Assembly: GCA_938002255.1 (NCBI GenBank)
Contig: CALLAL010000036.1
Coordinates: 38,893 to 102,892, forward strand
Reading direction: 5' to 3'
DNA: 64,000 nucleotides
DNA from: an uncultured bacterium
GTDB taxonomy: Bacteria; Desulfobacterota; BSN033; UBA1163
Both the position numbers and the translations under genes were made by a program. Position 1 is the first letter of the stretch. Every line of letters starts with the position of its first letter. The notes under the pieces are model-generated. The model searched no databases, was not told where the DNA came from, and saw only the letters and a list, made by a program, of their open reading frames with translations. Shown here piece by piece: positions 19,643-27,958 of this stretch.

Positions 19643-21025
19643 TTACACTCCGGATGATGATTGTCGAATGCCATATTTTTTCATCTTGTATCGGAGGACT
19701 CTTTCACTGATTCCAAGACTTTCGGCTGCCCGGGTCTGAATCCCCTGGTGCTGATGAAGCGCCCTGATGATGAGGTCGCGCTCGATTTCCTCGAGGGATT
19801 CTGGAAGGGTTTTGCCTTTTCCGGGACTTTCCCATTGTTTTTCAGACGTTTCCTCTCTCAGATGGAAAGGAAGGTCCTGAGTGGTAATCATGTTCCCACG
19901 GCATAAGACCACGGCTCTCTCGATGAGGTTTTCTAATTCCCGAATATTGCCAGGATAGGAATAGCGCATCAGAAGGGCTCTGGCTTCTTTAGAGAGGTCA
20001 TCAATCTTTTTTTGATTGACCTCCGAGTACTTCTTCAAAAAATGATCGATCAAAATCGGGATGTCTTCTTTTCTCTCCCTCAAAGGGGGGAGCAGGATAG
20101 AGATGACATTCAGTCGGTAGTAGAGGTCCTCCCTGAAAAGCCCCTGCTTCATCGCCTCCTCGAGATTGCGATGGGTGGCGGCAATAATCCTCACATCAGT
20201 TTTGAGACTCAAATTGGATCCCAGTCTCTGGAATTCCTTCTCCTGTAGGATTCTCAAAAGTTTCACCTGCGTGGAGGCGGTCAGTTCTCCAATCTCATCA
20301 AGAAAGATCGTTCCCCCATGGGCCTCTTCAAAACGGCCAATCCGTTTCTGTATGGCTCCTGTGAAGGCTCCCTTCTCATGACCGAATAGCTCGCTTTCAA
20401 GGAGGGTTTCAGGAATGGCGGCACAGCTCACTTTGATGAAAGGTTTATCCGACCGGGTGCTGGCGAAATGGATGGCATTGGCGATTAGTTCCTTTCCCGT
20501 TCCGCTTTCCCCTCTAATCAAGACTGTGGCTTGACTGGGTGCAACCCGCGCCACCAGACCCATGACTTCTACCATTTGGGGACTGCTATAAATGATATTT
20601 TGAAATGTGAATCTTTCCTGAAGACGGGCTTTGAGCTCTTTATTCTCTTTGATGAGGGTGGATCGTTCAAGAACTTTCTGGATCATCAGGAGGAGTTCGT
20701 CGAGATCGATCGGTTTGGTAAGGTAGTCGAGAGCCCCCTCTTTCATTGAGGCGACAGCAGTTTCTACCGTTCCATAGGCGGTCATCATCACGACCGGCAG
20801 GTCAGGGCACTGCTTCCGAATCTCACGAAGCGTTTGAAGTCCATTGAGTTCAGGCATCTTGTAGTCGAGAAGAACGAGATCAAAGAGATCAGCGTTGATC
20901 TGCTCAAGAGCTTGTTTCCCATTAGAGACCGCTTTGACCCTGAATCCTTCCTTCTTTAAAAATCCTTCGAGAAGATCTCTTTGAGCCTTCTCATCCTCAG
21001 CCATGAGGATTCTTGCCTTTTCCAT
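19643..21025 (-). CDS. NtrC-family sigma-54-dependent response regulator (ZraR-like)
   Basis: A 460-residue transcription activator with three domains. The receiver has a phospho-acceptor Asp54 in LVLLDYKMPELNG and a conserved Lys in LTKPIDLDEL. The AAA+ sigma-54 activator has Walker A GESGTGKELIAN, the sigma-54 contact loop EKGAFTGAI and the arginine-finger region YYRLNVISILLPPLRERK. The Fis-type HTH ends the protein (TRAAESLGISERVLRYKMKKY). It lies 42 bp after its kinase. It probably activates the sigma-54 promoter at 23951-23967 ahead of its own operon. Confidence 0.95.
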   Translation of the reverse strand: MEKARILMAEDEKAQRDLLEGFLKKEGFRVKAVSNGKQALEQINADLFDLVLLDYKMPELNGLQTLREIRKQCPDLPVVMMTAYGTVETAVASMKEGALDYLTKPIDLDELLLMIQKVLERSTLIKENKELKARLQERFTFQNIIYSSPQMVEVMGLVARVAPSQATVLIRGESGTGKELIANAIHFASTRSDKPFIKVSCAAIPETLLESELFGHEKGAFTGAIQKRIGRFEEAHGGTIFLDEIGELTASTQVKLLRILQEKEFQRLGSNLSLKTDVRIIAATHRNLEEAMKQGLFREDLYYRLNVISILLPPLRERKEDIPILIDHFLKKYSEVNQKKIDDLSKEARALLMRYSYPGNIRELENLIERAVVLCRGNMITTQDLPFHLREETSEKQWESPGKGKTLPESLEEIERDLIIRALHQHQGIQTRAAESLGISERVLRYKMKKYGIRQSSSGV

Positions 21026-21067
21026 GCCTGTTCATCCCTCAAAGGATTGGCTGGATAATCCCTCTTT

Positions 21068-22762
21068 CTATTTTACCGGGAGCGTGATCGTTACCTTTGT
21101 TCCTACGCCTGTCTTGCTCTCTATTTTTAACTGGCCTCCATGGGCTTCAATAATGCGGTGGGCAATAGGAAGACCCAATCCCACCCCCCTTTCTTTGGTA
21201 GTATAATAGTAATTGAAAATCTTTTCCATCTGATCTTCTGGAATGCCAGAGCCTGAGTCTGAGAAAATCACCTCCACGCTGTCTTTTAACCGTTGCGTCT
21301 CAATTCGAAGGGTTCCGCCATGGTCCATGGACTGGATACCGTTTTTCATAATATTGATAAAAGCCTGTGTCAATTTTTGCTCATCCATCTGGATCAAAGG
21401 AAGATCAGATCTCAGTTCTAACTGCAATTTAATTTCCTTTGTATGGGCTTCTTCCTCGAATAGGGTCACCAACTGTTTGAGAAGCTCTGTAAGCGATCCT
21501 AATTTCTGTTTAAGACCAAAAGGACGGGAAAGAGATAAGAAGTGTTCAATGATTTCATTTACCCTCCGTATCTCTTTCAGGATCAAGTCCAGAAAGGAGA
21601 GATACTCCTCCCTCTTTCGTTCTTCCTCTGGGGGGAATTCCCTCCTGAGCCGCTGGAGCCCCATCCCGATTGCATTGAGGGGGTTGCGAATCTCGTGAGC
21701 CACGCCTGCGGCTAAATGGCCCAGGGAAGAAAGTCGTTCTGCTAACTGAACACGGCTTTCCAGTTCTTCCATTTTTCGAAGATGTCGATTCTGATTGGCC
21801 CAGATCAAGGCTGTGGCAGAGGTTCCGAGCAGGAGGGAGAAGACAATGGATAGAGCAACGCTCTTTTTGATCTGGTTGATCAGTGGACGAACCTCTGCGG
21901 AAGAGTATCCGATTCGGATAATTCCCGCCTGTTGATCTTTCAGTGCAAAAGACTTTATGACCTCAAAAATCTCTTCACCCTTTGAAGGTCGATAAAGTCG
22001 GGCCATTAATTTTTGGGTGTGCAAACTACTTTCGAGGAAGGGGTCTTCTTCTTTTTTCCCAATGAGGGAGGTGTCCGTATGGGCGAGGGTAACGAGATTC
22101 GAATCCAGAACAGAGACGAAAAGGATGGTCTCTCTAAGCCCAAGCTCAGAAAGGGATCTCTGAGCGGCAAATTGCCGAAGGAGTTCTTTCACTTGATGTC
22201 CACGGAGCTGAATGGCGATGATCCCTGGTTTCTTTTTTCTTTCGATGGCAAGGGTGAAAAGTGCTTCATCGGTAAGAGGTTTTTCAAAGAGATCAATCAC
22301 AACGGATTGCTTTTTCTCTATGAGGTCTCTTAGAAAAGTTCTCTTTTCATAAGTGGAAGGTTCAGGCCAAGCTCGGAGGCGCTTCCCTTTCGGGTCGAAC
22401 AGGTCTATGGAAGCGATGGAATACTGATGGATGATGGATTGGAGGTCAGTGGACGTTAAAGGAGTTAAACTATCCAAATGGTCGATCCGCAGGAGAACGT
22501 CGATGAGGTGCTCTGCAACCCATTCTTCCATGCCCAAGAAAGTCTGTGAAGACTGAAGGGAATTGATGGCCTCCTGGATACTCTTCTCGATGTGCTGAAT
22601 CAAGACAGCCGCCTCCCTTTCAAGTAAGAGATAGAACCCCTTTTGGGTTCGATTTATTTCGAGAAGGCCATTGATGGTTAGAAGGACAAGAATGATTCCA
22701 GAAAAGATAGCGAGATAAATTGGAGAAAAGCTTCTACGGGTTCTCTTTCTATTGGCCGACAA
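21068..22762 (-). CDS. Membrane sensor histidine kinase (ZraS-like)
   Basis: A 564-residue kinase. TM1 is near residues 15-40 (YLAIFSGIILVLLTINGLLE). A periplasmic sensor of about 230 residues follows, then TM2 (SIVFSLLLGTSATALIW). The H-box is AAGVAHEIRNPLNAIG near residue 350. The ATP-binding N, G1 and G2 boxes are NIMKNGIQSM, DSGSGIPEDQ and GVGLGLPIAHRIIEAHGG. Its genetic partner is the regulator at 19643-21025, and it follows a ZraP/Spy-type periplasmic gene by 13 bp. Zinc or envelope stress is the likely cue by analogy to ZraS. Confidence 0.93.
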   Translation of the reverse strand: MSANRKRTRRSFSPIYLAIFSGIILVLLTINGLLEINRTQKGFYLLLEREAAVLIQHIEKSIQEAINSLQSSQTFLGMEEWVAEHLIDVLLRIDHLDSLTPLTSTDLQSIIHQYSIASIDLFDPKGKRLRAWPEPSTYEKRTFLRDLIEKKQSVVIDLFEKPLTDEALFTLAIERKKKPGIIAIQLRGHQVKELLRQFAAQRSLSELGLRETILFVSVLDSNLVTLAHTDTSLIGKKEEDPFLESSLHTQKLMARLYRPSKGEEIFEVIKSFALKDQQAGIIRIGYSSAEVRPLINQIKKSVALSIVFSLLLGTSATALIWANQNRHLRKMEELESRVQLAERLSSLGHLAAGVAHEIRNPLNAIGMGLQRLRREFPPEEERKREEYLSFLDLILKEIRRVNEIIEHFLSLSRPFGLKQKLGSLTELLKQLVTLFEEEAHTKEIKLQLELRSDLPLIQMDEQKLTQAFINIMKNGIQSMDHGGTLRIETQRLKDSVEVIFSDSGSGIPEDQMEKIFNYYYTTKERGVGLGLPIAHRIIEAHGGQLKIESKTGVGTKVTITLPVK

Positions 22763-22775
22763 TCGTTACCCCTTT

Positions 22776-23255
22776 CTATTCTTCTGGTAACAAATTTTTC
22801 TTGGGTCCCCCGTGCCGTCCCCTTGAAGGATGCATAGGCATCATTCGCTGAAACACAGGGAACTCCTGCTCAGGGCACCAGAGTCGAAGTTGTTCAGGGG
22901 TCAGCAACTGACGTACCTTCAAAAGATAATCCAATCCCTTCTCTTCGATTTTAGACTGGATTTCAGCCAACTCCATGTGTTTGTTGCGGATCAGCTCTGT
23001 TTTATGATCGGGATGGGTAAGAAGGTCGCGAATTTCAAGTCGTTTCGTAAAAAGCTGACTTCGTAGTAATTGGGTTTCTCGAAGGTAACTCTGCTGAAGA
23101 AGCTCGAGCGCTTTCGTTTGTTCCAGAGAGAGGTTGAGTTCGGAGGCTTTCCCACAGAAAGGATCTCTCTTCCAGGGCCGCATTCCCATGGGTTGAGCAT
23201 TGGAAACGATCGGAAAACAATACACAAAAATGAGGATTAGAAGAATAGATTTCAT
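22776..23255 (-). CDS. Spy/CpxP/ZraP-like periplasmic protein
   Basis: A 159-residue secreted helical protein. The signal peptide is MKSILLILIFVYCFPIVSNA. Two LTxxQ-like repeats follow (LNLSLEQTKALELLQQSYL and LLTPEQLRLW) within long amphipathic helices, and the tail is His/Pro/Lys-rich. Such proteins sense metals or act as periplasmic chaperones and repress the partner kinase. I chose ATG 23255 because it begins the signal peptide, although an in-frame ATG at 23288 exists. Position directly ahead of the kinase supports a ZraP-ZraS-ZraR type module. Confidence 0.82.
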   Translation of the reverse strand: MKSILLILIFVYCFPIVSNAQPMGMRPWKRDPFCGKASELNLSLEQTKALELLQQSYLRETQLLRSQLFTKRLEIRDLLTHPDHKTELIRNKHMELAEIQSKIEEKGLDYLLKVRQLLTPEQLRLWCPEQEFPVFQRMMPMHPSRGRHGGPKKNLLPEE

Positions 23256-23317
23256 GTTTAAGTCGTTCACTTGTGGATTCTCGTCCAACCATACCGGATT
23301 GAATTGGAAATGTCAAA

Positions 23318-23352
23318 ACAAAAAGGGGAGAGAGCATCGTCTTTCCCCTTTA
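23318..23352 (-). terminator. Rho-independent terminator between the two ZraP-like genes
   Basis: On the minus strand AAAGGGGA pairs with TCCCCTTT around a 14-15 base loop, followed by TTTTTGTTTT. It would partly uncouple the upstream pseudogene from the intact gene and kinase, or act as an attenuator. Confidence 0.6.
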
Positions 23353-23422
23353 CCCCCTTCACAGGGTGCCCCCATCCCCTGGAGGGGGCCTCTCCTCAAT
23401 TGCCTGATTCAGTCAAATTATT

Positions 23423-23910
23423 TTACTGAGCATAATGTCCTTTTCCCGGGCCTATTCCACGGCCTTTCATCGGTCGAGGGCCAAACCCAGGTCCCATTCT
23501 CCCACAAGCTCCAAACTCAGAGATCTGTTCGGGGGTCATCCATTGACGAGCCTCGAGTTTAAATTGAAGTCCCTTCTCCCGGATTTGGTTTTGGAGATTC
23601 CTTAATTCTCTCTCTTTTTCAAGGATGGCTCTGTTGTCGACCGTTGGATTGTTCCAGAGGGATTGGAGTTCCATTCTTTTGTTTAAAAGATCCTCTCTCA
23701 GTTTTGCAGTCTCTTCAAAAACTTCTGCCGCAATTCTTGAAACTTTACCTTCTATTCCGGGGTGAAGGCGCCTGCTCTACCTGGGTCGTAGGCTTCCCAG
23801 CAATATCCCTCTCTTCGATGGGGACCATAACCGGGGCTATAGCCAAACGCTTAGATTGAACTCAGAACCATAACAGATACCATTCCCAACACCATCAATT
23901 TTTTTCTCAT
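23423..23910 (-). pseudogene. Broken second Spy/CpxP/ZraP-like periplasmic protein
   Basis: Starting at ATG 23910 (after GAGGAAG) the frame reads a signal peptide, MRKKLMVLGMVSVMVLSSI. It then hits TAA at 23851-23853, and later TAG at 23752-23754 where the family LTPEQ motif would be (TPE-stop-KVKFQELRQKF). A one-base deletion in an A/T run near 23717-23721 shifts the frame. The rest (LLNKRMELQSLWNNPTVDNR through WMTPEQISEF) continues to TAA at 23423. Both stops fit Gln codons changed C to T. The tail is Gly/Pro-rich. It is a recently decayed paralogue of 22776-23255. Confidence 0.85.
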
Positions 23911-23950
23911 TTCAACTTCCTCTTTTTTATTAAAGTTTTGTCTTATCCAA

Positions 23951-23967
23951 AGCAATGGTTATGCCAA
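23951..23967 (-). promoter_or_regulatory. Sigma-54 (-24/-12) promoter of the ZraPSR-like operon
   Basis: On the minus strand TTGGCATAACCATTGCT matches TTGGCAy-N-TTGCw, with GG and GC separated by exactly 10 bases. The -12 element is 41 bp before the pseudogene ATG. The operon encodes an NtrC-type activator, so positive autoregulation is expected. Confidence 0.8.
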
Positions 23968-24082
23968 GTTTTTAAAAAAGGGGAGCCTCCAATTGTTTAA
24001 ATCACCTGTTATTTAATTTTATTAAGGAATTAAAAAAGATGTAATGAACGCACAAAAGCTCTCCAATTCAGACTCATAGAAT

Positions 24083-24111
24083 TTCGACAATTCTGACGAC
24101 CTCTTCGACAA
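24083..24111 (-). promoter_or_regulatory. Paired enhancer-like repeats for the sigma-54 activator
   Basis: TTCGACAA occurs at 24083-24090 and 24104-24111, 21 bp (two helical turns) apart. The pair lies about 115-160 bp upstream of the sigma-54 promoter, the usual distance for NtrC-family enhancer sites. Function is inferred from spacing and place. Confidence 0.4.
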
Positions 24112-24152
24112 AGGTTTCCGGTTTGGTAGGGCTTACTTTCATTAAAAAAGAC

Positions 24153-24181
24153 TTGACAAATAGGGAATGCGGAGGTAATAG
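24153..24181 (+). promoter_or_regulatory. Sigma-70-type promoter of the IclR operon
   Basis: TTGACA (24153-24158), a 17-base spacer, then TAATAG (24176-24181). Transcription would begin near 24188, just before two palindromes that could be operators. Confidence 0.6.
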
Positions 24182-24190
24182 GAAGTAAAA

Positions 24191-24219
24191 ATATCGATAT
24201 CAAGTATCGCATAGCGATA
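24191..24219 (+). promoter_or_regulatory. Candidate IclR operators
   Basis: Two adjacent palindromes, ATATCGATAT (24191-24200) and TATCGC-ATA-GCGATA (24205-24219), fill the leader between the promoter and the IclR start codon. Binding here would block transcription or translation, which fits autorepression. There is no separate ribosome site, so the second palindrome overlaps the initiation region. Confidence 0.5.
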
Positions 24220-24224
24220 AAAGT

Positions 24225-25007
24225 ATGGAGACGACCAGGCATTTTATCGAATCGCTTTCAAGGGGGATGAACTTACTCTCAACGCTCTCAGAGAGTTTCC
24301 AGCCGCTCAGCCTGACGGAACTTGCCCGTCAACTCTCCTTAAGTAAAAGCACGGTCCAGCGTCTTACATACACCCTTCTTCGATTGGGGTATCTCGATCG
24401 GGACAAAGAAACAAAGAAATTCCACCTGGGGCAGAGAGCGATGGTGCTTGGCCTATCGATCGTTAGACATTCAGACCTTCGTAAAGTGGCTTTCCCTCAT
24501 CTCGAAAAGACCTCAAAAGAGATTGGAGAAACCGTCAATCTCGCCATCCTCGATGGCACGGAGATTGTCTATGTGGAACGGATCAAGACCCAACAGATCC
24601 TTAATATCAATCTCGAAGTGGGATCGAGGCTCCCTGCCTATTGCACCTCGATGGGAAAAGCGCTACTGGCATTCCTTCCAGAAAAACAGTTGGGTGAGCT
24701 CTTCCGCAAGATGACGTTTAAACCTTACACCTCCAATACCCTCCTGTCGAAAGAAGCTCTCAAGAGGGAGCTTGAGGAGGTGAGACGTCGCGGGTTCGCT
24801 ACCAATAACGAAGAGCTCTCCAATGGACTTCGATCCGTGGCGGCTCCCGTCAGAGATGCTTCGGGAAAAGTTATAGCAGCAGTCAATATTGCTGTTCCCT
24901 CAAGCCGGGTCCAATTAAAACGGCTGGAGACGGTTCTGGCAAGAAAGGCCTTGGAGACGGCCGATCGGATTTCCTTCACTCTCGGTTATCGAAAGGAGGC
25001 GTCATGA
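24225..25007 (+). CDS. IclR-family transcriptional regulator
   Basis: A 260-residue regulator. The N-terminal winged HTH is near residues 10-75 (LSLTELARQLSLSKSTVQRL). The C-terminal effector-binding domain has SRLPAYCTSMGKALLAFL and GFATNNEELSNGLRSVAAPV, as in other IclR proteins that sense small carboxylic acids. It overlaps the aminotransferase by 4 bp (ATGA), so it probably controls that gene and the downstream BKACE enzyme. Confidence 0.92.
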   Translation: METTRHFIESLSRGMNLLSTLSESFQPLSLTELARQLSLSKSTVQRLTYTLLRLGYLDRDKETKKFHLGQRAMVLGLSIVRHSDLRKVAFPHLEKTSKEIGETVNLAILDGTEIVYVERIKTQQILNINLEVGSRLPAYCTSMGKALLAFLPEKQLGELFRKMTFKPYTSNTLLSKEALKRELEEVRRRGFATNNEELSNGLRSVAAPVRDASGKVIAAVNIAVPSSRVQLKRLETVLARKALETADRISFTLGYRKEAS

Positions 25008-26347
25008 GATATGGATATCCAAAGGGTCATGTTTTTTATCGAAAGTTGGGAAGAGTCTATCCTCTGGTTACCCATGGAGAAGGTATCTACCTCTACGATG
25101 AGGAGGGAAAACGATACATCGATGGCTCTGGTGGAGCCCTGGTAGCAAATATTGGACACGGACATGGTGAAATTTTTAAAAAAATGATGGAGCAGATGGG
25201 CAGGGTAGGGTATGTCCATGGCACACAGTTCACCACTCATTCCATTGAAGAGTATGCAGAGGCACTTGGAAGGATTCTCCCTAAAAGTTTGGAGAAGATC
25301 TACTTTCTCTCGGGGGGCTCTGAATCGATCGAAGCGGCCATCAAATTTGCAAGACAATACTTTTTAGAATCGGGTCATGCTCAGAGGTGGCGGGTCGTTG
25401 CTCGTTGGCACAGCTACCATGGTAATACCCTCGGGGCTCTTTCCCTGACAGGTCGTATTGGAATGAGAAAACCCTATCTTCCCCTTTTAATTGATTTTCC
25501 TCACTTTCCTCCTCCCTATTGCTACCGGTGCCCTTTCAATCTTTCCTATCCCTCATGTGGTCTCGAATGTGCGAAGGCCTTGGAACAGGTCATCCGGATG
25601 GAGGGACCGGAGACCATTTCAGCGGTTATCCTCGAACCCATTGGTGGCGCTACGATTGGAGCCCTTGTTCCCCCGGAGGGATATTTTTCGATGATCAGGG
25701 AGATCTGCGATCGGTTTGAAATCCTCCTGATCGATGATGAGGTGATGACCGGTATGGGCCGAACAGGAACATGGTTTGCTGTGGAGCATTGGGGGATTGT
25801 GCCTGATCTCATGGTCCTTGGAAAGGGAATGAGCGGCGGCTACTTCCCTCTGTCTGCCATGATTACAAAGGGTGAATTTGTAGAACGATTGAAGGAGAAG
25901 ACAGGGGGGTTTGTCCATGGACATACCTTTTCACACCATCCAGTTGCCTGTGCCGTGGGCTTGGCTGTACTCCGCTTTATTGAAGAACGAAGGCTGATCG
26001 AACAATGTCCTCAAAAAGGGGATTATCTTCTGAGGAGGTTAGAGGAATTAAAAACGTTTCCTTTTGTGGGTGATGTGAGGGGGAAAGGGTTGATGACAGC
26101 GATCGAATTTGTCAGAGACCAGAAGACGAAAGAGCCCTTCCCGAGGAGCAAGCGATGGACCGAGCGAGTGATTGATCTGGCCTTTGAGTATGGTCTTGTC
26201 CTCTATCCAGGCACGGGTTTTGTGGACGGAGTCAACGGGGATATGGTGATGGTGGGGCCGCCGCTGATCATTGAAGAGAGCCAGATCGACGAGATGATTG
26301 AGATCTTGAAAAAAACCTTTTCCCATCTGGCCAAGGAGATCTCATGA
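25004..26347 (+). CDS. Class III (omega) aminotransferase, PLP-dependent
   Basis: A 447-residue fold-type I aminotransferase. It has SGGSESIEAAIKFARQYF (phosphate site), ARWHSYHGNTLGALSLTG, and LLIDDEVMTGMGRTG (Asp to the PLP nitrogen). The Schiff-base Lys is in VLGKGMSGGYFPLSAM near residue 277. The class uses omega-amino or beta-amino acids; the exact substrate cannot be read here. A CYRCPFNLSYPSCGLEC segment near residue 170 has four cysteines typical of a subgroup. With IclR upstream and a beta-keto acid cleavage enzyme downstream, it may deaminate an amino acid to a keto acid. Confidence 0.88.
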   Translation: MRYGYPKGHVFYRKLGRVYPLVTHGEGIYLYDEEGKRYIDGSGGALVANIGHGHGEIFKKMMEQMGRVGYVHGTQFTTHSIEEYAEALGRILPKSLEKIYFLSGGSESIEAAIKFARQYFLESGHAQRWRVVARWHSYHGNTLGALSLTGRIGMRKPYLPLLIDFPHFPPPYCYRCPFNLSYPSCGLECAKALEQVIRMEGPETISAVILEPIGGATIGALVPPEGYFSMIREICDRFEILLIDDEVMTGMGRTGTWFAVEHWGIVPDLMVLGKGMSGGYFPLSAMITKGEFVERLKEKTGGFVHGHTFSHHPVACAVGLAVLRFIEERRLIEQCPQKGDYLLRRLEELKTFPFVGDVRGKGLMTAIEFVRDQKTKEPFPRSKRWTERVIDLAFEYGLVLYPGTGFVDGVNGDMVMVGPPLIIEESQIDEMIEILKKTFSHLAKEIS

Positions 26348-26655
26348 TGAGCCCCTTTGCCAAGGGAGGCGTCTTAGGGAAAAAGGTAGAAGTCGTCTTT
26401 GAGGATACCGGTGGTGTGCCTGAGAAGGCAGCTTCAGCCTTTGAAAAATTAGCTACTCGGGATAAAGTCCCTATAGTCGTGGGAGAAAGCCATTCCTCTT
26501 CAGCCCTTGCCCAGATCGAAGTGGCAAACCGCTATAAAGTCCCTTTCATCATCTGTGAAGCCTGGCATGATGACATCACCAAGAAGAATTATCGATGGGT
26601 CTTTTGGGCAGGTCCTATCAACAGCGGGGTGGTTGACTTCTACATCGCTCCATGA
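26344..26655 (+). pseudogene. Fragment of a LivK-type substrate-binding protein
   Basis: About 90 codons read as an internal piece of a branched-chain amino acid ABC transporter binding protein (GVLGKKVEVVFEDTGGVPEK, then VVGESHSSSALAQIEVANRY). There is no signal peptide and no C-terminal two thirds. The frame starts within the aminotransferase stop (ATGA) and ends at the junction with an IS630 fragment, so the gene was cut on both sides. Confidence 0.8.
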
Positions 26656-26855
26656 CAATTTGGGAAGGGAAACGAATTTTTTATCTTCCGAGTTACAGTA
26701 CCGATTTGAATCCGGATGAGAAATTGAATCAAGAGGTCAAAAATAATGCAGTTGGCCGGTGCCGTCCTCATGACCAAAATCAAATGATGCGACAGGCTCG
26801 GTCTTATCTTTATAATCACCAATGGAACACTCATCTTGTTAAGAAATATTTTTAA
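26652..26855 (+). mobile_element. IS630-family transposase, C-terminal fragment
   Basis: A 67-codon remnant with the IS630 signature YLPSYSTDLNPDEKLNQEVK, which holds the last catalytic Glu of the DDE triad, then NNAVGRCRPHDQNQMMRQAR. The N-terminal part with the two Asp residues is absent. I see no intact terminal repeats, so it is an immobile relic. It lies exactly at the end of the LivK fragment. Confidence 0.8.
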
Positions 26856-26901
26856 AACCGATTCAGTCTGTTACGCAGCTGCTTAATATGGAAACCCATT
26901 T

Positions 26902-27063
26902 ATGCTCTCCATAATACTTGTAATAATTGAACAGAATGCTACCCTCGTCCTGCGATACAGCCATCGAGGTTATGTTTTGGAGACAGGAAGGATCACACTT
27001 CAGGGAACAGCACAAGAGCTTATGGGAGATGAACATATCCGCAAAGCTTATCTTGGGATGTAA
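26902..27063 (+). pseudogene. C-terminal fragment of a LivF-type ABC ATPase
   Basis: Fifty-three codons ending in TAA match the end of the branched-chain amino acid transporter ATPase LivF: VIIEQNATLVLRYSHRGYVL, then ETGRITLQGTAQELM and HIRKAYLGM. The Walker A, signature and Walker B parts are missing. With the LivK piece it marks the two ends of a lost liv operon. Confidence 0.82.
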
Positions 27064-27139
27064 CCTCGTTTCCGAGGTCAGAAGAAAAGGCCTATGAACT
27101 CTAAAGAAATTCAGATTAGAACATAACGAGGTAAGTTAT

Positions 27140-27958
27140 ATGGAGAAGTTGATCATCAGTGTTGGCATAACAGGGTCCCGGATCACCCGTCAACAAACCC
27201 CTTATATTCCCATTACCCCGGAAGAGATTGCTCAATCTGGCATTGAGGCCTGGAGGGCTGGAGCCTCGGTCCTCCATATCCACGTAAGGGATCCTAAGAC
27301 CGGATTGGGGACACAGGATTATGCGATTTTTAAGGAAGTGGTCGACCGAATTCGGAATGAGACCGATGCTATCCTCTGTTTAACTACGAGCGGCATTCCG
27401 GGCAGAAATCTCGAATTTCAAGAGAGGCTTGTGCCGCTCGCCTTTCAGCCGGAGATGGTCTCTTTTGATGCGGGTTCGATCAATATGAGAGAGAATGTCT
27501 TTCTTAATCCTCCGGAGTTTTTAGAAATGCTTGCGAAAGAGACCCTGGCAAAACGGATAAAGCCTGAATTGGAAGTTTTTGAGGCTGGGATGGTTGAGAC
27601 TTGTATCCGGTATATGGGTAGAGGTCTATTAAAACCTCCGCTCCACTTTCAATTTGTCTTAGGGGTCATTGGAGGGATGTCGGCAACAGCGAAGTCTCTT
27701 CTCCATCTTTCAGAGATTATTCCTACAGGTTCGACCTGGTCGGTGATCGGCATTGGTCCGGGTCAGCTTCCAATGGCCATGATGGCCATGACCATGGGTG
27801 GCCACGTTCGAGTAGGTCTGGAAGACAACATCTACTATTCGAGGGGCGTGCTCGCCAAGACAAATGCCGAACTTGTTGAGCGAATCATTCGAATCGCAAA
27901 GGAGTTTGGAAGAGAGGTTGCCACTCCCTGTGAAGCGAGGAAAATCCTTAGCCTCTAA
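27140..27958 (+). CDS. BKACE family beta-keto acid cleavage enzyme (DUF849)
   Basis: A 272-residue zinc-dependent TIM barrel. Family members condense a beta-keto acid with acetyl-CoA to give acetoacetate and a new CoA ester (Kce of lysine fermentation is one). The metal-binding HxH is in ASVLHIHVRDPKTG near residue 47. LCLTTSGIPGRN, PEMVSFDAGSINM, and VRVGLEDNIYYSRG near residue 235 complete the pattern. GAGG precedes ATG 27140. It is the distal intact gene of the IclR-aminotransferase locus, separated by the liv ruins. Confidence 0.9.
   Translation: MEKLIISVGITGSRITRQQTPYIPITPEEIAQSGIEAWRAGASVLHIHVRDPKTGLGTQDYAIFKEVVDRIRNETDAILCLTTSGIPGRNLEFQERLVPLAFQPEMVSFDAGSINMRENVFLNPPEFLEMLAKETLAKRIKPELEVFEAGMVETCIRYMGRGLLKPPLHFQFVLGVIGGMSATAKSLLHLSEIIPTGSTWSVIGIGPGQLPMAMMAMTMGGHVRVGLEDNIYYSRGVLAKTNAELVERIIRIAKEFGREVATPCEARKILSL

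Noticed and set aside
23752..23853. Stop-codon reassignment (TAA/TAG read as Gln) to explain the broken ZraP-like gene and PIN toxin
   Set aside because: Dozens of neighbouring genes end normally at TAA or TAG, and the broken antitoxin and ZraP-like gene also have frameshifts, so plain decay is simpler.
26344..26655. Functional periplasmic binding protein
   Set aside because: It lacks signal peptide and most of the fold and ends at a transposase fragment.
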